Below, piece by piece: positions 37,695-50,662 of a stretch of DNA of 64,000 nucleotides. Position numbers and translations under genes: made by a program. The stretch's first letter is position 1, and every line of letters begins with the position of its first letter. The notes beneath the pieces were generated by a model, which saw nothing but the letters and a program-made list of their open reading frames with translations, was not told the DNA's origin and did no database searches. The DNA is from Microcebus murinus. Lineage: Eukaryota; Chordata; Mammalia; Primates; Cheirogaleidae. Where the stretch lies: assembly GCF_040939455.1 (NCBI RefSeq), contig NC_134108.1, positions 37,306,501 through 37,370,500 on the forward strand, read 5' to 3'.

Positions 37695-37929
37695 TGAGAG
37701 TTTTGTCATAAAAAGCAGGTAAGATTTTTATCCATTACCACTTTCTAAAGATGTACAAGCTGATAACTCATAATCATGCCTAAACATTTATTTTTTCAAG
37801 TAGTATGTATTTTTCAAATCGCTAGTGTATGTCAATCATCATTTTGGGCATTGAAAATTTAATGTGGAACAAAATGGACACAATTCTTACTCTTATCAAA
37901 TTTAGTGTTTAGTGAAAAGAGAGAAAAGT

Positions 37930-38125
37930 AATAGTAAAAATAATAGCCAATATTTATATGATGCTTACATAATAAAAGGTGATTCTCTAAGCCCTTTACA
38001 TTTTAACTTATTTTAATAAATCTGTGAGGTAGGTACTATAATATTAGTAACCTCATTTTATGGATGAGGAAATGAAGTTCACACAGATCAGATTTGAATC
38101 TAGCAGATTGAGTCCAACATTAATT
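37930..38125 (-). repeat. MIR SINE
   Basis: Reverse-strand MIR: AGCCAATATTTATATGATGC, TCTAAGCCCTTTACATTTTA, CTGTGAGGTAGGTACTATAA and TTATGGATGAGGAAATGAAG. Confidence 0.85.
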
Positions 38126-40851
38126 ATCTTCAATACTAAGCTGTATTTTAATGCATTTCAGAGATAAAACTGTTTTTGTAGAGATCTTTTAATAGCTTAT
38201 CTGTATATACATTTTCTTATCAAAATGCATGATATTTTAATTATATTAGTATACTATAGATTTATAACATCTTTCATGTTATTAAAATAATCATTTAAAG
38301 ATCATTGCAATTCAGTAATAATGAATATCTAAAAATATGACTAATTTTTATTTATTCTCAGCACCATAAATAATTGTTATACTGCTCCTCTGTTTCCCAG
38401 CAATTTGCAACTCTCTCACATTGTTTGGACTTGTACTTTAGAAAAACAATCTGATCAAGGAAGGCATATTTCATTGTTATCTTCATTGAATAATAAAACA
38501 TGAAAGGCAGAGTTTAAATTCTTTGAGTTTTTTAAATGAAAGAAAATTCTAAATGCATTTAAAGCTTAGCATACTAAAGTTTTCTGTTGATTTCAAAAGT
38601 TTTTCCTTTTAGAGGGAGAGATAAATAATAATAATCTAAGAGGAGATGTCTACTTTTTTCTCCATGCTTCACTTCACTCATACCTCCCTACAAGCATCCA
38701 GAAAAGTGTTGGGGGAGAATTAGGAGTAGTAAAAGAAGCAGGAAGGTACTTCTCACATTCTCTGGCAGTAACTTGCCCTTCTCTTAAATCCTTCAACACC
38801 CTTGACACCATTACTGACATAGGAAACACTGGTGGAGTACTAATTATTTCTTATTAGGTAAGGCTGCCAATGACTCAGTTGGTAGAAAAAAAGAGATCCC
38901 CCTTTGACTTCTAAGACATTGAGATAATTAATTGTCATTATTTTTTGTATTATTTTTCCCTTTTTTAATTCTCAAAATTCAAGTGGAAACACATACCTTT
39001 AAGGACATGAGCAGCCTCACACCTGGATTAAGATACTTTGACCTCTGTGCCTTCTAAGCCACCAAACAATTTTTAAGATTTACTGGGTACATAAGTGGCT
39101 TATGATTTCAACTAGCATCTGGCGCTGAGACTTAACACCTTTGCACAGACACCTAACTTCCACCTAATTGCAAAGGACATATATTTGGAAGTAAATAATG
39201 ACTGCCTTGACCTTCTTCTTAGTCCCTTGTATCCAGGTTTCGTTCAGCTTTAAGTGAAATGTTTTTTAAAGAGTGCCATGATATTAAATACAATTTTGTG
39301 CCATTATACATTATTGTCATGTTCCACAAAGTGGACACATTCACTTGTCTATGGAGTTATTGAATAACTAGAAGTTACTATTAATATAATACAGCAAATT
39401 TTATTTTTCTTTGAAGTTTGTTGAAAATCATAAGGCAACCTCTAACAACTTGAATCTTTTAAATTTAATTTTCCAATTTTATACAAATGGTTCTTGGCGG
39501 GAAAAAGCAATTGAAGGTAAAAAATCAGGCATCCTCTGTATATGAGAAAAATGTCTTTCTGAAGTCTAAATTGGTAACATGTTACTCAGTTGGACGGAAG
39601 CCTGCATGGTCATTATTTCTTGGCTGAAGTATAAGAAACAGAACTGGCACACCATGCAGAGGCTTCATTGGATTCTTCTGACATCAGATATCCACAGTCA
39701 GTGACACCAGTAATGGAATCCATCCCCAAAGAAAAGGCAATGTTGCAATAAAACATCCAGAGAGACTTTTAATTTCTCCTTACATCTGAATAATTGGAAA
39801 TACTTTTTTTGTCTTCTGTGAGCAAAGAATGTAGGTGTGTGTGCCTTTATTAGTTTAGCTGTGTTTGTCTACACTTGCATGTATAAAAATATTAATGGAC
39901 TTAAAGTGATCTTTCAACTAAAAAGTTAGTTGATGATATTCCTGCAAATAAACTGCCCATGTAAGTCATCTTACTTTGTTGTGAGCTATGGAGATTTTAT
40001 TATATATTATGTCTTTTAAAAATATGTCTCCTCCACTGAGTGAATCTGCTGAGGGGGAAAGCTGAGTGTATCTGCCCAGAGAAGTGAAGTTGTCTTAGTT
40101 TGTATAAAGCTGGAATACAGAATCAGGAAAATAAAAAAATTGGAAATTTATCTGTGAGGTTAGTCTGAATAGCAGAACTGGGTTGTGTCTACTTCACTTA
40201 TAGAGTAAGCGATAAATGCTCTGAAATAGATTGCCATTTTTGTCCATCAAATTCTCCTTAGTTTTATTTATTTTTGCTTAAGTAAAACTTATTGTGAAAT
40301 ATATCCAACATGCCTTCCACTTAGGAGTTACCTCTCTTTCATTCATTTGGGAAAGGGTGGAGAGAAGACATTGGTCCTCTGCCTTTCCCTTTTTATGAAT
40401 GGTGGTCCTGATCCCAGTCTTTTTGAGATTTGTGTTTATTTATTTTTTTTTCCAGAAGGGACCCCTGCTCATTTCAATTCTGGCTAGGATTTGGTACTCA
40501 TTCTCTTTGACAAGGATGTGGTTACGTGCACAAGAACTAAAAGGAGACCAAGTAGCTCCCTCTGGTACTTCTTTCAACTGTTCTCTGATGCTTAAACTTC
40601 CCACCCACCTCACAGGAAACTCTACTATGGACCAACATGGATTGTCGAGTAGTCCCACAAACCACCATCTTGCCCAAATAGCAAATTTCCCAAAATCTAA
40701 GTTTGGTGAAGCTCTGACAGGGTTATTCTAGCAGGATGACCTTCAGTACCAAATCCTGCACAAGTGTCTAAGTCATATCTGATCTGCCCAGGTGTGTTTC
40801 AGATTTGCTTCCTCATTTTTTTGAATGGCCATCAAGCATCTGTGGAATGCA

Positions 40852-40901
<50 letters not shown>
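40852..40901 (+). repeat. CA microsatellite
   Basis: About 23 uninterrupted CA units, the longest dinucleotide run in the window. Likely polymorphic. The threonine/histidine stretch in the overlapping open frame is an artefact of it. Confidence 0.97.
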
Positions 40902-41429
40902 CCTACCTCTAAAGGAAAGAATAGTTTCCTAAATGACATTCTAAGGTCTTCGCATATGAAAATGAATGAGGCATTTCATATATTTTTTAATCTTAAAATT
41001 TCATTCTATCTCTGTATTCAAATTCATATCTACTAGTAGTAAGAAATTATCTCTTAAAGGTGATTGCTTTAACCTATCCAAAGACCACCTTAATTCTTTA
41101 ACAGTGTACTTGCTTTATGGACCTGAGTTATAAAAGCACAAATCTCCATAGCTTCTGTTGTTTTTGAGAGGAGAGTGGAAGCAGAAGGGTACAGGCAGGG
41201 GAGAATATTAAGTTTGGTTTTCAGTTCATTTGAAAAAGATTTAACCTTGTGCATGACCTAAGGTTTTAAAAATGTCATTAGCTACCCCCAGGACTAGACC
41301 AGCATTGTCTGATAGAAATATAATGTAAGTCACATATGTAATTAAAACTTTTCTTGTAGCCACATTAAAAATGTAAAAACATGAAATTATTTTAATAGCA
41401 TGTCTTACTGAACCCAGCATATTATTCAG

Positions 41430-41760
41430 GACTCAGAGAAGCAGAATCAGTAGCAAATACATTTATATATTAAGACATTTATTACAAGAAATTGGCTTAC
41501 ATGATTGTAGAGACTGGCTAAGGAAGTTTGAACCCATAAGAAAGGTCATCAGGCAGGAAAGATCACAGGTAAACTTGAGCCCAAAGCTGTTGTCCTCAGG
41601 CAGAATTTCGTCCCTTGTCCTAGGAAATCTCAGGTCTGTTTTTAAGGCTTTCCAATGAAATCACGGAAGCCCACCCAGATTATCCAGAATCATCTTCTTA
41701 CTTAAAGTCAATTGATTAGGGATTTTAATTACATTTGCAAAATATCTTCAAGGAACTCCA
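41430..41760. repeat. Old unclassified interspersed repeat
   Basis: GACTCAGAGAAGCAGAATCA, AGACATTTATTACAAGAAAT, TGGCTTACATGATTGTAG and AAAGTCAATTGATTAGGGAT are reminiscent of a widespread mammalian repeat seen as LINE 3' or LTR-like sequence. I cannot fix its class. Confidence 0.5.
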
Positions 41761-42068
41761 AGATTAGTGTTCATTTGAATAACTTGAAATAGTAGCCTAG
41801 GCAAATTGACAAATCAATAAAACCATCATATCCTATACATCAAAAATGATGCTATTTCAAAATGTAATTAGTATAAAAATTATTAGTGAGGTATTTTATT
41901 TCTTTTTCATACTAAGGTTTCATATTCTAGTGTGTACTTTATACTTATAACCTGTCTCAGTACAGATTAACCACTTATCATATGCTTAATATGCATACCT
42001 GTCTAGTGGCTACTGCATTGGACAGTGTAGGAGTGATTAGGCTGAAATATCATGTAACTTTAGAAAAG

Positions 42069-42298
42069 TGGTTTTCAACTGGGGTTCGTTTTATTCTGCA
42101 GGGGGCATTTGACAATGTCCAAAGACACTTTTCATTGTCATGATTGGGAGGTGAGTATGGGAGCTACTGGAATATAGTAGGTAGAGGCCAAGAATGGTGC
42201 TAAATATCCTCAAATGCACAGACTAGCCTCATGGCAACCCCAAATATTGCTTTGCCAGATCCCAAAGCCAATAGTGCTCACATAAGAAACACTGCTGT
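42069..42298 (+). repeat. MER20 hAT MITE relic
   Basis: Near full-length by pattern: GTGGTTTTCAACTGGGGTTC, GGGGGCATTTGACAATGTCC, GTAGGTAGAGGCCAAGAATG, GGTGCTAAATATCCTCAAAT and the closing AAGAAACACTG. Confidence 0.85.
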
Positions 42299-43538
42299 AG
42301 AGTAGAATTTGCAGACATTAGAGAAGAAATAAACAAAATGGTGAGAAAGGCAGAAGATGGAAATTTCCTATGCTTTTTGGAGATCTTGCCTTACATTTTG
42401 GAGGATTTATTTTCCAGAGATATGAATGAATACCTTATCTCATTAGTATCTTCATTACCATATTCAAAGTCAGGGATGAGATAAGGGTAGAATGATCCTA
42501 TAAATAGTAAGATGACTGATTAATGGGAAAAATGAAGGAAGGAAATCTTCACAGTGGTGGGTACCTCCTTAACAGGCGAATAAAAGTAAGTAGCTTTCTT
42601 TTCTGAAGGTATTTAGGGTGTTTCTATGCTTAGTCTTAATTTCGTTGACTTCTGGAAAAATTACAAAAATGCAAATGTGAATTTACAAATGGAGAATTTA
42701 AATTATGTGCAGTAATGAGCACCATCTCAGACCATCTGTGGAATAAGGTTGTGATAAATAAATAAGTAAACTTCATTAGCATTTTTCTAAGAAAAACCAT
42801 GATATTTAAGATTAAGTCATTTTTCAAAGGTAGTAATCATATTTGTAAACTCTAATCTCAAATTTACTTCTATCCAAATTAACTACAAATTCAGAATTAA
42901 CTTCATTTTCTCAACCTTGGCAACATATGTATAGTGAAGCTAGCTGCAAATTGAATATATCTGCTAAAACCTGATATTTAGAAAAAATGTACAACTAACT
43001 TATTCTATGAAATGTGTCATATCTGCTTGCAGTAATTATTGGTTAAATGTAATGCCAAATGCTGATTGTAAACATAGCTTAGAGTCAATACTTCTGAGAT
43101 ATATTTCCTATTAGATTGTTGTTACAGTTCATTTCACAAATTCTTAATTTAACATGTAAAAACTAAATCTTCTTAAATCTAAATGACATTCTTATTAAGG
43201 ATTCTTAATTTGTATTGAGAGTAATTGAAATAAAATGTAATTATAGTTTGTGATCAATTTTAGCACTGAAAATGGTAACAACGTATCTCTGTCGATTAAA
43301 TTTTAAGTTTTTCAAATAACTCTAATTTTGAGATAACTACATTTTCCCTTATTTCAATAAATAAGTGATTTGTGCAGCAATATGTCATAGAGACTTTCCT
43401 TTTAGATGCCAATAAACTTTAGATACTGTATAATAACTTATGCTTTGTGGTAGAATTATAAAGTTTAGGTCATAGCTATGGTTTAAATTTTGTACTTTTT
43501 CAAAGAGTTTTTAAATTACAAATTCCATTTTTCCCTAG

Positions 43539-43598
43539 AAATACGCAAAGAGAAGACTGAAAAGCAGGAGAAACCTGAAAAGAAAATACAAACTAAAG
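43539..43598 (+). CDS. TRDN: Triadin exon 5: start of the lysine-rich luminal region
   Basis: A 60-nt exon (two bases, 19 codons, one base) with acceptor AG at 43537-43538 and donor GTAAAT at 43599. The peptide is (E)IRKEKTEKQEKPEKKIQTK, against recalled human EIHKDKTEKQEKPERKIQTK. It begins the long lysine/glutamate/proline-rich luminal domain of triadin, whose KEKE-type segments bind calsequestrin and other luminal partners. Only four lines of evidence were available: splice sites, phase, length and peptide match, and all agree. Substitutions are conservative or at positions known to vary. Confidence 0.96.
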
Positions 43599-46500
43599 GT
43601 AAATGTTTCATTTTATGATTTTGTTTTAGCATATATATTTTTGCATATTCAGATGGGAGAAAAAAATTTTCATGTTTAATTTTTTTTGTTTCAAATATTT
43701 TATATTGTCTAAATAAGTACCTTTACTCCCCAGTTAACTTGATGTATAAATGTATAAATAATATTTAAAGATTGTAATCAAAGTAAATCTCACAATATGT
43801 GACAATCTTTATTTATCACCAGTTTGTACTTACTAAGGTAGTACCACAAATATATTTTTTGAATCACTGATCAAATACTTTTTCCTTCTTTTAATAATTT
43901 ACTGTAATAAGTCAGAGCTCAATTTTTTTAACTTGAATTTCTCATTCTATGCAATACCTGTACAATCCTTGGTGTAGAAATGCAGTGTCATTGTATGACC
44001 TCACTGCAGAATGCCACATCCCAATAGCTTTCTTGCAGGGCCTCCAGGGATGGTGGACAGAGACAACATGATTAATATCCCTTTCAACTGAATTAAATCT
44101 GGTAACTACAGTCTTGCAACAAAAGCATATTAATAAAGGCCAGTATTGTCTTGCTCATCTTACAAACATCACCTTTCTGGAGGTGACCCAGGTAGTCATA
44201 AAACTTTGAAGAAATTTATAGGAAGCAAAGACATTCAAAAGAATATATTTCTAAGCATCCTAGGTTTTCCCAGTGGTCAGTTACACATAATTTTGTTTGA
44301 GCCAGAGCAAAAATTAACATCTCATAATCCTCATGTTTGTGTGATATAGACAAAAAAATGAAAGAATTTTTCTGGGGAAAAATTGAATGTTATTCAAAAA
44401 CTGGCTAGTGCAAAATTATTGGTACTATATACTACAGTTGCAGATAGTAAAGTTTCAAATAATAGTGCTAATTAACCTTAAATTATACTAGCATATGAAT
44501 CTATGTTACAGTGTCATATTGTTGTTGTTTTAAATATACTTCATGTACTTCCTTTTTGGGAAGAGCTCAAATCATTCTGCAGATATTATGCCTTTAATCC
44601 TAATGGTTGAGTTCAATCCAGATTGGTCAGTCCATCCTACACAATCAGAACATTGAAGCTCATTCAGTTGAAACCTATTTATACTTGTACTTAGGGAACT
44701 AATGTCTTCTTACTGTTCTCTTTACTTTTTTGGTTCTTAATTCCTTTGGTCAGGGAAATTGGACACAGCTCTTGAGTACGGATTGATTAAGTGAACCATG
44801 ACTGAACTGGGTATGTGTTTCTATCAGCGAAAGGTTAAACAGAAACTCAACTGGTTCCACATGATCAGGGTCTCTGCTGTTTTATCTTGCAGACTGTACT
44901 ATTAATTTAACAACTGCTGCTGGAGTGGATGTAGTGATGCAGATGGCACCATTTGCATTTTGGACCTGGCTCTATTAGTATCCTGATGTCAAAGACTTTG
45001 AGCAGTGGACTGTAGAGTGGGTTTATTAAACTAGTGAGTCTTCCATAATTAAAACAGTGAATTTGGCTGAAGTTTAAAATAAATTTCTCAAAGGCTGGGC
45101 TGGAGATTAGTAACCTGAATATATTTCTTGGGCAGACCAAATATATTTTGGGAAAGTGAATATTTCACAAGAAAGAGAAAATGGAGTTTCAGCTGTTCAG
45201 TATTGAACTGGGCACCAGAGATAGCTTATTTTGTTTCACAATTTTTCTGTGTGAATATGAACAAAAGATTTCATTTTATTGCTTAGTTTCCTATCTATAA
45301 TTTAGGTAGAATAAGGCTTGCTCTTTATTACCAAATAGTTTGTTGAAAATAAACATTTTACTTATAACTACTCTGTTATGGAGATAACAGTTTTATAACT
45401 GTTCTTACATGTAGATAAATACTGTTTTCTGTACACTATGTTCCATGTCAGTTATGATTATATATGATGGATAGTTAGGATTTTAAATTGTTATCAAAGC
45501 ATTTTAAACTCTTAGAAGAAAATATAGAATATCTCCAAGGTAATAGTAGTCTGTGATGATTATAAACAAGCCAGTAAATAAATATCTGAGGATAAAGGTT
45601 CATTATACTAAAGCTGAGAGGAAATAAAAACTTTGGTGATGGTGTATGCTAGATCACATCATATTGTCTCTGTTTTTCTCCTTCAAGGGACTATATAATA
45701 TACTAAAACATTTAGGAACATAGAAGTCATTAGGAAGCCTGTGAATCTACACCTAGATGATACTAATCTATCAGGATACAAAAAGACCAAAGAATATGTA
45801 ATCTTAGAGAATATATATTTCCCAAACAATTTATATAAATATACTAATTCATTTTTATACTGTCAAATAATTAATCAGTTTCAATTCAGACTTATTTTCA
45901 TAGAAAATTAGGTACTCATTATAGTCATCCACATTAAATGATTTTAATTCATTATATCTAGCTAACTTTGTCCATTTGTTTATTTTGTTTGATATTTTTC
46001 ATTAGGGAAGGATGCAGCAGTTTCATGGACCTAAAGAGTAAACCCTTTAACTCATAACCTAGCAATGAGTACTTATTATGGTTTTAAGGTATGAGCTCTG
46101 ACATCTTATTAAAAGTTTACCTTTGAGCTAAATTAACCTTGTGTTTTTTCTCCACATAAACTAGGTAGAAATTTATTTTATAAAAAGAAGCAGAATAATA
46201 TATGTACTTGTGGCCCTGTATTGGATTCATTTAGTGATATAGTGGAACATTATGTTTGCTTAGAAGAAACTTTCAACCATACTTTAGCTTTTCCTGGATT
46301 ACCAAATGTCATTCACTAAATTGTTATTTGTATAAATGGCCCCTGGTGAGTGGGTGAAATGAAGTCACTACAATAGAGTAGTTGTGAGTTCCAAGCAGAG
46401 TGCTCTAGTACAATTTAGCTTGAAAAATACTGATTCCATATCAGGGTGATGGTTTCAAATGAAAGCTTTTAAAGGTCAAAATGATCTTGTTTTTAAAGCC

Positions 46501-46924
46501 TAATATTTTAGAATATATTCCTGTTTAACTTATAAGAGCTAATAAATGTCCAGATGGAGGTGGATATATTAATGTACAAGGCTGTCTCAAGACCTCTGCA
46601 CATGAGTATTTCAGATGAATGGCTACTCATGGTGGGATTTAAAAAAAAATGTTGACCAGCCTCCTCTGGCAGTCTTTTGTCCGGGGATAAACACCTCTGT
46701 CCACAAATGTTTTAAATAAAAAGGTATATACAGACTCCCTGTAAATAATTACAGAGGCTTGTACTAGTTGCCATCAATAAAAGGTTTCAGTCTTGATTAT
46801 TAAAGAACATTTCCCTGACCCATGGTAAATACTCAGACTTACTTATTCAATATGTAAACTAAGAGGACAGTGTGTGATTTTGAAAAAGAAGGACACCACC
46901 ATCATTTTCTCCTACTTTTAGAAA

Positions 46925-47095
46925 GGTCCTGAATTAGCCAATGTTGGTTATCATCCGGATTTACTAATTTCTGGCTATGTGACCTTGGACAAGGTAATTC
47001 ATCTTTCTTTGCCTCCATTTCCTCATCTGTAAAATGGGGATAAGAGAGTTCTCATAAGGATTTAATGATTATAAAATGTACATATGAAATTCTTA
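46925..47095 (+). repeat. MIR SINE
   Basis: TTCTGGCTATGTGACCTTGG and CCATTTCCTCATCTGTAAAA followed by ATGGGGATAA are textbook MIR core sequence. Confidence 0.85.
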
Positions 47096-47969
47096 GAAGA
47101 ATTCTAGTTTAATTTTAAAGTGTTAGCTAATTACCTATTCTTTAATTATCTTTAATTACTTAATATTTTAATTACATCTGATTAGATAAGTAACAGTCCC
47201 TTACACATTACTTGTCTGCATTATTTCTTTCTCTGTCTTTGGTACCACTTGGTAGCTACCTGATGGTAGGCTGGAAGAATGTAGATATATTATCCCAAGA
47301 TTATGTCACACAACACTAAACTACTCTGACTGCCGTGTCAACCCTGTATTTGTGCCTCTTTTCTTAAAAAGTTGATATTACAGGACTGTTTATCTATTAG
47401 GAACCAAATACTGTATTTAATCTTTCATAGCTAATATTTCACTTAATTTTCATAGAATAAGCTAACATGGTAGATATAATTCCACTTAAACTGAATATAC
47501 TGAAGTTACCTGAGCTCAACAATTTACTTGTTTCATGTTTAGTAAATTGTAGAGACACAGGTTAGCCTCAGTTTTCTGTAACTGAAGAACATGTGGCTTT
47601 TAAACTATATTCTATATTCATTTTTTTTTCCTTTTTGCTTTTTGTTCTTGCTGAATCTCTAGTACCAGAATTTGTTTACAGCTGTAGGATCTGAAATTTA
47701 TCTCTGAAATCCTGTGGTTAGGTCCCTGATCCACTTGCATTTCTACATATCTACTAGTTCCTAGACCATTTCTGTTCCCTCCCAATCTGTACACCAGATG
47801 TCCTGGTGGGGGCTTTCCTAATCCTGTTAGCTTACCTGTATAGCAGGTATCATATAAAGGTGTATTAACTGAATTTACTTTTAAATCTCATTCACACTTA
47901 TTAAAACTGAGAAATGAGATATGATAGCATTAACACTTATTTTTGATAGAAATGTCAAATGGCTTGTCA

Positions 47970-48715
47970 TAGATATATTAATTTCCTGTGGCTGCTGTAA
48001 CAAATTACCACAAATCTGGTGTCTTAAAACAAGGCCAGCCATAGTGGCTCACACTTATACACCCAGTGTTTGGGAGGCCAAAGCAGGAGGATTGCTTGAG
48101 GCCAGGAATTCTAGACAAGCCTGGGCAACATAGTGATGCTAAAGAAGAAAAAATTAAATTAATTAATTAACTGGCCATGATAATACATGCCTATAGTTCT
48201 AGCTACTCAGGAGGCTGAGGTGGGAGGATCAATGACAGAGTAAGACTCTGTCTCTTCAAAAAATTTTCTAAAAACCCCCAAACAACAATTTATTCTATTA
48301 TAGTTCTAGAAGCCAGAAATCCCAAATCAGTTTCACTGGGCTAAAATCAAGGTGTCAGCAGGGCCACACTCCCTCAGAGGCTCTAGGGGAATATCAGTTT
48401 CTTGCCTCCTCTAGCTGTCGACATCCCTTCGTTGTTGGCCGCATCACTCCACTCTCTTGCTTCCATGATCACAACACTTACTCCTCTTCAGTCTTCAAAT
48501 TTTCCTCTGTCTCTGTATTATGAGGATATATGATATAATCACACTTAGGGCCCACCTGAATAATCCAGGCTAATGTCATCATCTTAAGATCCTTCACTTA
48601 ATCACATTGCCAAGTCCTTTTTTGACATATAAGATAACATTCACAGATTCCAGGGATTATTAATAGGAAATGGATCTGTTTTAGGGGGCCATTATTTAGC
48701 CTACTCTACTGAGAA
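47970..48715 (-). repeat. MaLR-type LTR (interrupted by a SINE)
   Basis: The pattern TTTCCTGTGGCTGCTGTAAC, then TTCTAGAAGCCAGAAATC, then CAAGGTGTCAGCAGGGCC is typical of the reverse strand of MLT1-like LTRs. It resumes directly after the SINE and ends near 48715. The family name is from memory; the repeat nature is clear from two further relatives in this window. Confidence 0.65.
48031..48275 (+). mobile_element. Alu-related SINE nested in an LTR
   Basis: The + strand Alu-type arms start at GGCCAGCCATAGTGGCTCAC, with a TTAA-rich middle linker and a shortened right arm. It interrupts the MaLR-type LTR at the position GTCTTAAAACAA / CAATTTATTC. A short AAACAA repeat occurs on both sides. Confidence 0.88.
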
Positions 48716-48880
48716 ATACAATTATTTTAGTCATCTCAATATTAAAATAAACTGTAATCCACCAGCTCTAATTACTCCAACAGTATCATGGAGTGAAAGA
48801 AATAATTAGAGACAGCATTTAGAGAGGGGAAAAAAGTCTTGACAAGTATGCAAGCCAGTCAGTTCAGAGAGACTGATTGC

Positions 48881-48919
48881 TAAATATAAAATGTTTATAC
48901 TAAATATAAAATGTTTATT
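48881..48919 (+). repeat. 20-bp tandem duplication
   Basis: TAAATATAAAATGTTTATAC (48881-48900) is followed directly by a copy that matches for 19 bases (48901-48919). Confidence 0.95.
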
Positions 48920-49704
48920 ACAAGCACTTAAAAGTAGAAACCACAAAATGGCAAAGGTTACCAAGTTTATAGTAGTATGTTCATGGTAGAAAAATAGTAA
49001 CATCATCACAAAGATCTTTATATATCTCCAATGTCAGTATAGCAAAAGTAGGTGTATAATTATTATGATTAGGGAGCTCAGATATTCAAGATTTCATTAT
49101 TTGCGGGACCAAAAGCAGTCAGAAGAACTCTGTTATTTTTGCTTTTTTCTTAGGCAGCAAGGTGGGCTCTTTTGACTTTTGTGGTTTTATTGTTTTGTTT
49201 TGTTTTTCTTTTTACTATGAAATATGAAGAGTTTAGTTACATTGAAAATGGAACAAAGTTAATGACGAAAATAGTGCCATGATTCTCTTAAGATATTATA
49301 ATACAAATTCATCATTAAAAATTCATCCTTAATGTGCATATATTTTAAATAAAATCTTGACAATGCCTTAAATAGGTTGAGTATTTTCTTAATTGGGTAA
49401 TCCCTTCACATTTTATTTAAGACATTGACTAATTTAGGAGCCCATGTTGTTAATTAATTTTGATATCCAAAAACGCTTAAGAAGTAGAATGTGAAAAGTC
49501 TCTGGACCCTCTCACAGAACTCTCATATGACTTAATACAAACAACTTACAGACTTTTTCAGTCAATGTATTCAAGCCCTTATTAACATCTATTACATAAA
49601 ATGTCTTCATCAGTCTGTACTTTTTGTCCTAATAATTGACATCACCATCTACCCAAGGTATTCAAGGTAAAAAAAAATAGGAGCCATTGTTGCCAGTGAT
49701 GATA

Positions 49705-49850
49705 CTCAACACTGACTTCACTTTAGAATTACCTGGACGGATTTTTTAAAATATATCCATATGCAGACCCCATCCTGAAGCCAATAATGTTCGAAAGGTA
49801 ATGCCAGAGTTTGAGCCAAACTCCCATAATGGTTCAAATGGGTAACTTGG
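49705..49850 (+). repeat. MER5-type hAT relic
   Basis: TTTAGAATTACCTGGACGGA, TTTTTTAAAATATATCCATA and TGCAGACCCCATCCTGAAG fit the MER5A pattern. Confidence 0.55.
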
Positions 49851-50149
49851 GCTAAAATCACTGTCAGTTGAATTCACGGGCTAGAGTTCAAGCACATTTC
49901 ACAGTCCTTGTGAAATGGACTTGTGAAATGTGGGTCCTTGTTTAAAAATAATGAGCAACTGGATGTCTTAAGGTGGGGCCAGCATCCCTGTTTACCAGTC
50001 TCCACTGCTCCCTCTTATCACCACAGGAGTACATGTTTATTTCCCTGGCTTATCTATGAAGGCATCTGAGTTTCCATCCCCACCATAGACCTCTTTATTC
50101 TCTTTCAACACCAAAGTCCAATCCTGGTTGGCCTCTTGTCATACCCGCC

Positions 50150-50660
50150 TTGGCTATAATATAGTCTATTTTCTCTCTCTTCTCTTACTGCTATCTCCTC
50201 CATGATCATCTCTCAATTAGATTGTGACAATCACTTCTTAACTGATTTACTGGCATTACCCAAGTCCATGATAATCATTGTCATGTAGGAGCTTAAATAC
50301 CTTTGCTGGTGCCCCCGTGCCCAAGGGGTAAAGGCCACATTGTCTAGACTGGCATATAAGACCCTCCTCATGATCAATGATATCCCTACAAATTTCTAGC
50401 TCTGTGCACTTAACCACATACCTTCCCTACTCTGCCACCTCCTCACTAAGCCTTCCCATCTATACTACCTCCTCCTCAGCACTCTAAATCACAATAGTGT
50501 CCTTTATGCCATAGGCAGGATGAACTGTTAGGTAGTCCCTAAGCAGACACTGCTGATGCCTTGTGAGTGCTTCTGTAAGCTCTCTTCTCTCTGGCCATAA
50601 GGCCCCTCCTATGTACTTACTTGGCAGGGTCCTGCTTATTTCTTTAATTCTCAGGTTAAA
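50150..50660 (+). repeat. L2 LINE fragment
   Basis: L2 3' region: TACCTTTGCTGGTGCCCCC, AAAGGCCACATTGTCTAG, ATAAGACCCTCCTCATGATC, TTCTCTCTGGCCATAAGGCC and TCTCAGGTTAAACACCAGTT. It is directly followed by the L1 at 50663. Confidence 0.7.
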
Positions 50661-50662
50661 CA

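Larger units (their letters stand above)
23260..43538 (+). other. TRDN: TRDN intron 4 (20.3 kb)
   Basis: Intron ending in the tract ccatttttccctag before exon 5. It contains two SINEs, a split hAT MITE with a nested 2.06-kb retrocopy, MER20, MER5 and MIR relics, a CA microsatellite and an L1 3' UTR fragment, all listed separately. No named element was found in 23260-24930, 27520-28060, 28180-30730, 31060-33680, 35380-37920, 38130-40850, 40910-41420, 41770-42060 and 42300-43530. Within these, 32500-33400 and 40390-40740 are somewhat GC-richer and could be old unclassified repeats or single-copy sequence. The open frames there (93 and 110 codons) resemble no protein I recognise. Confidence 0.85.

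Noticed and set aside
40399..40731. 110-codon open frame on the + strand
   Set aside because: Starts in low-complexity sequence, has an equally long antisense frame, and resembles no family. Probably an old repeat.
40764..41036. Frame with a long threonine/histidine run
   Set aside because: Produced by the CA microsatellite.
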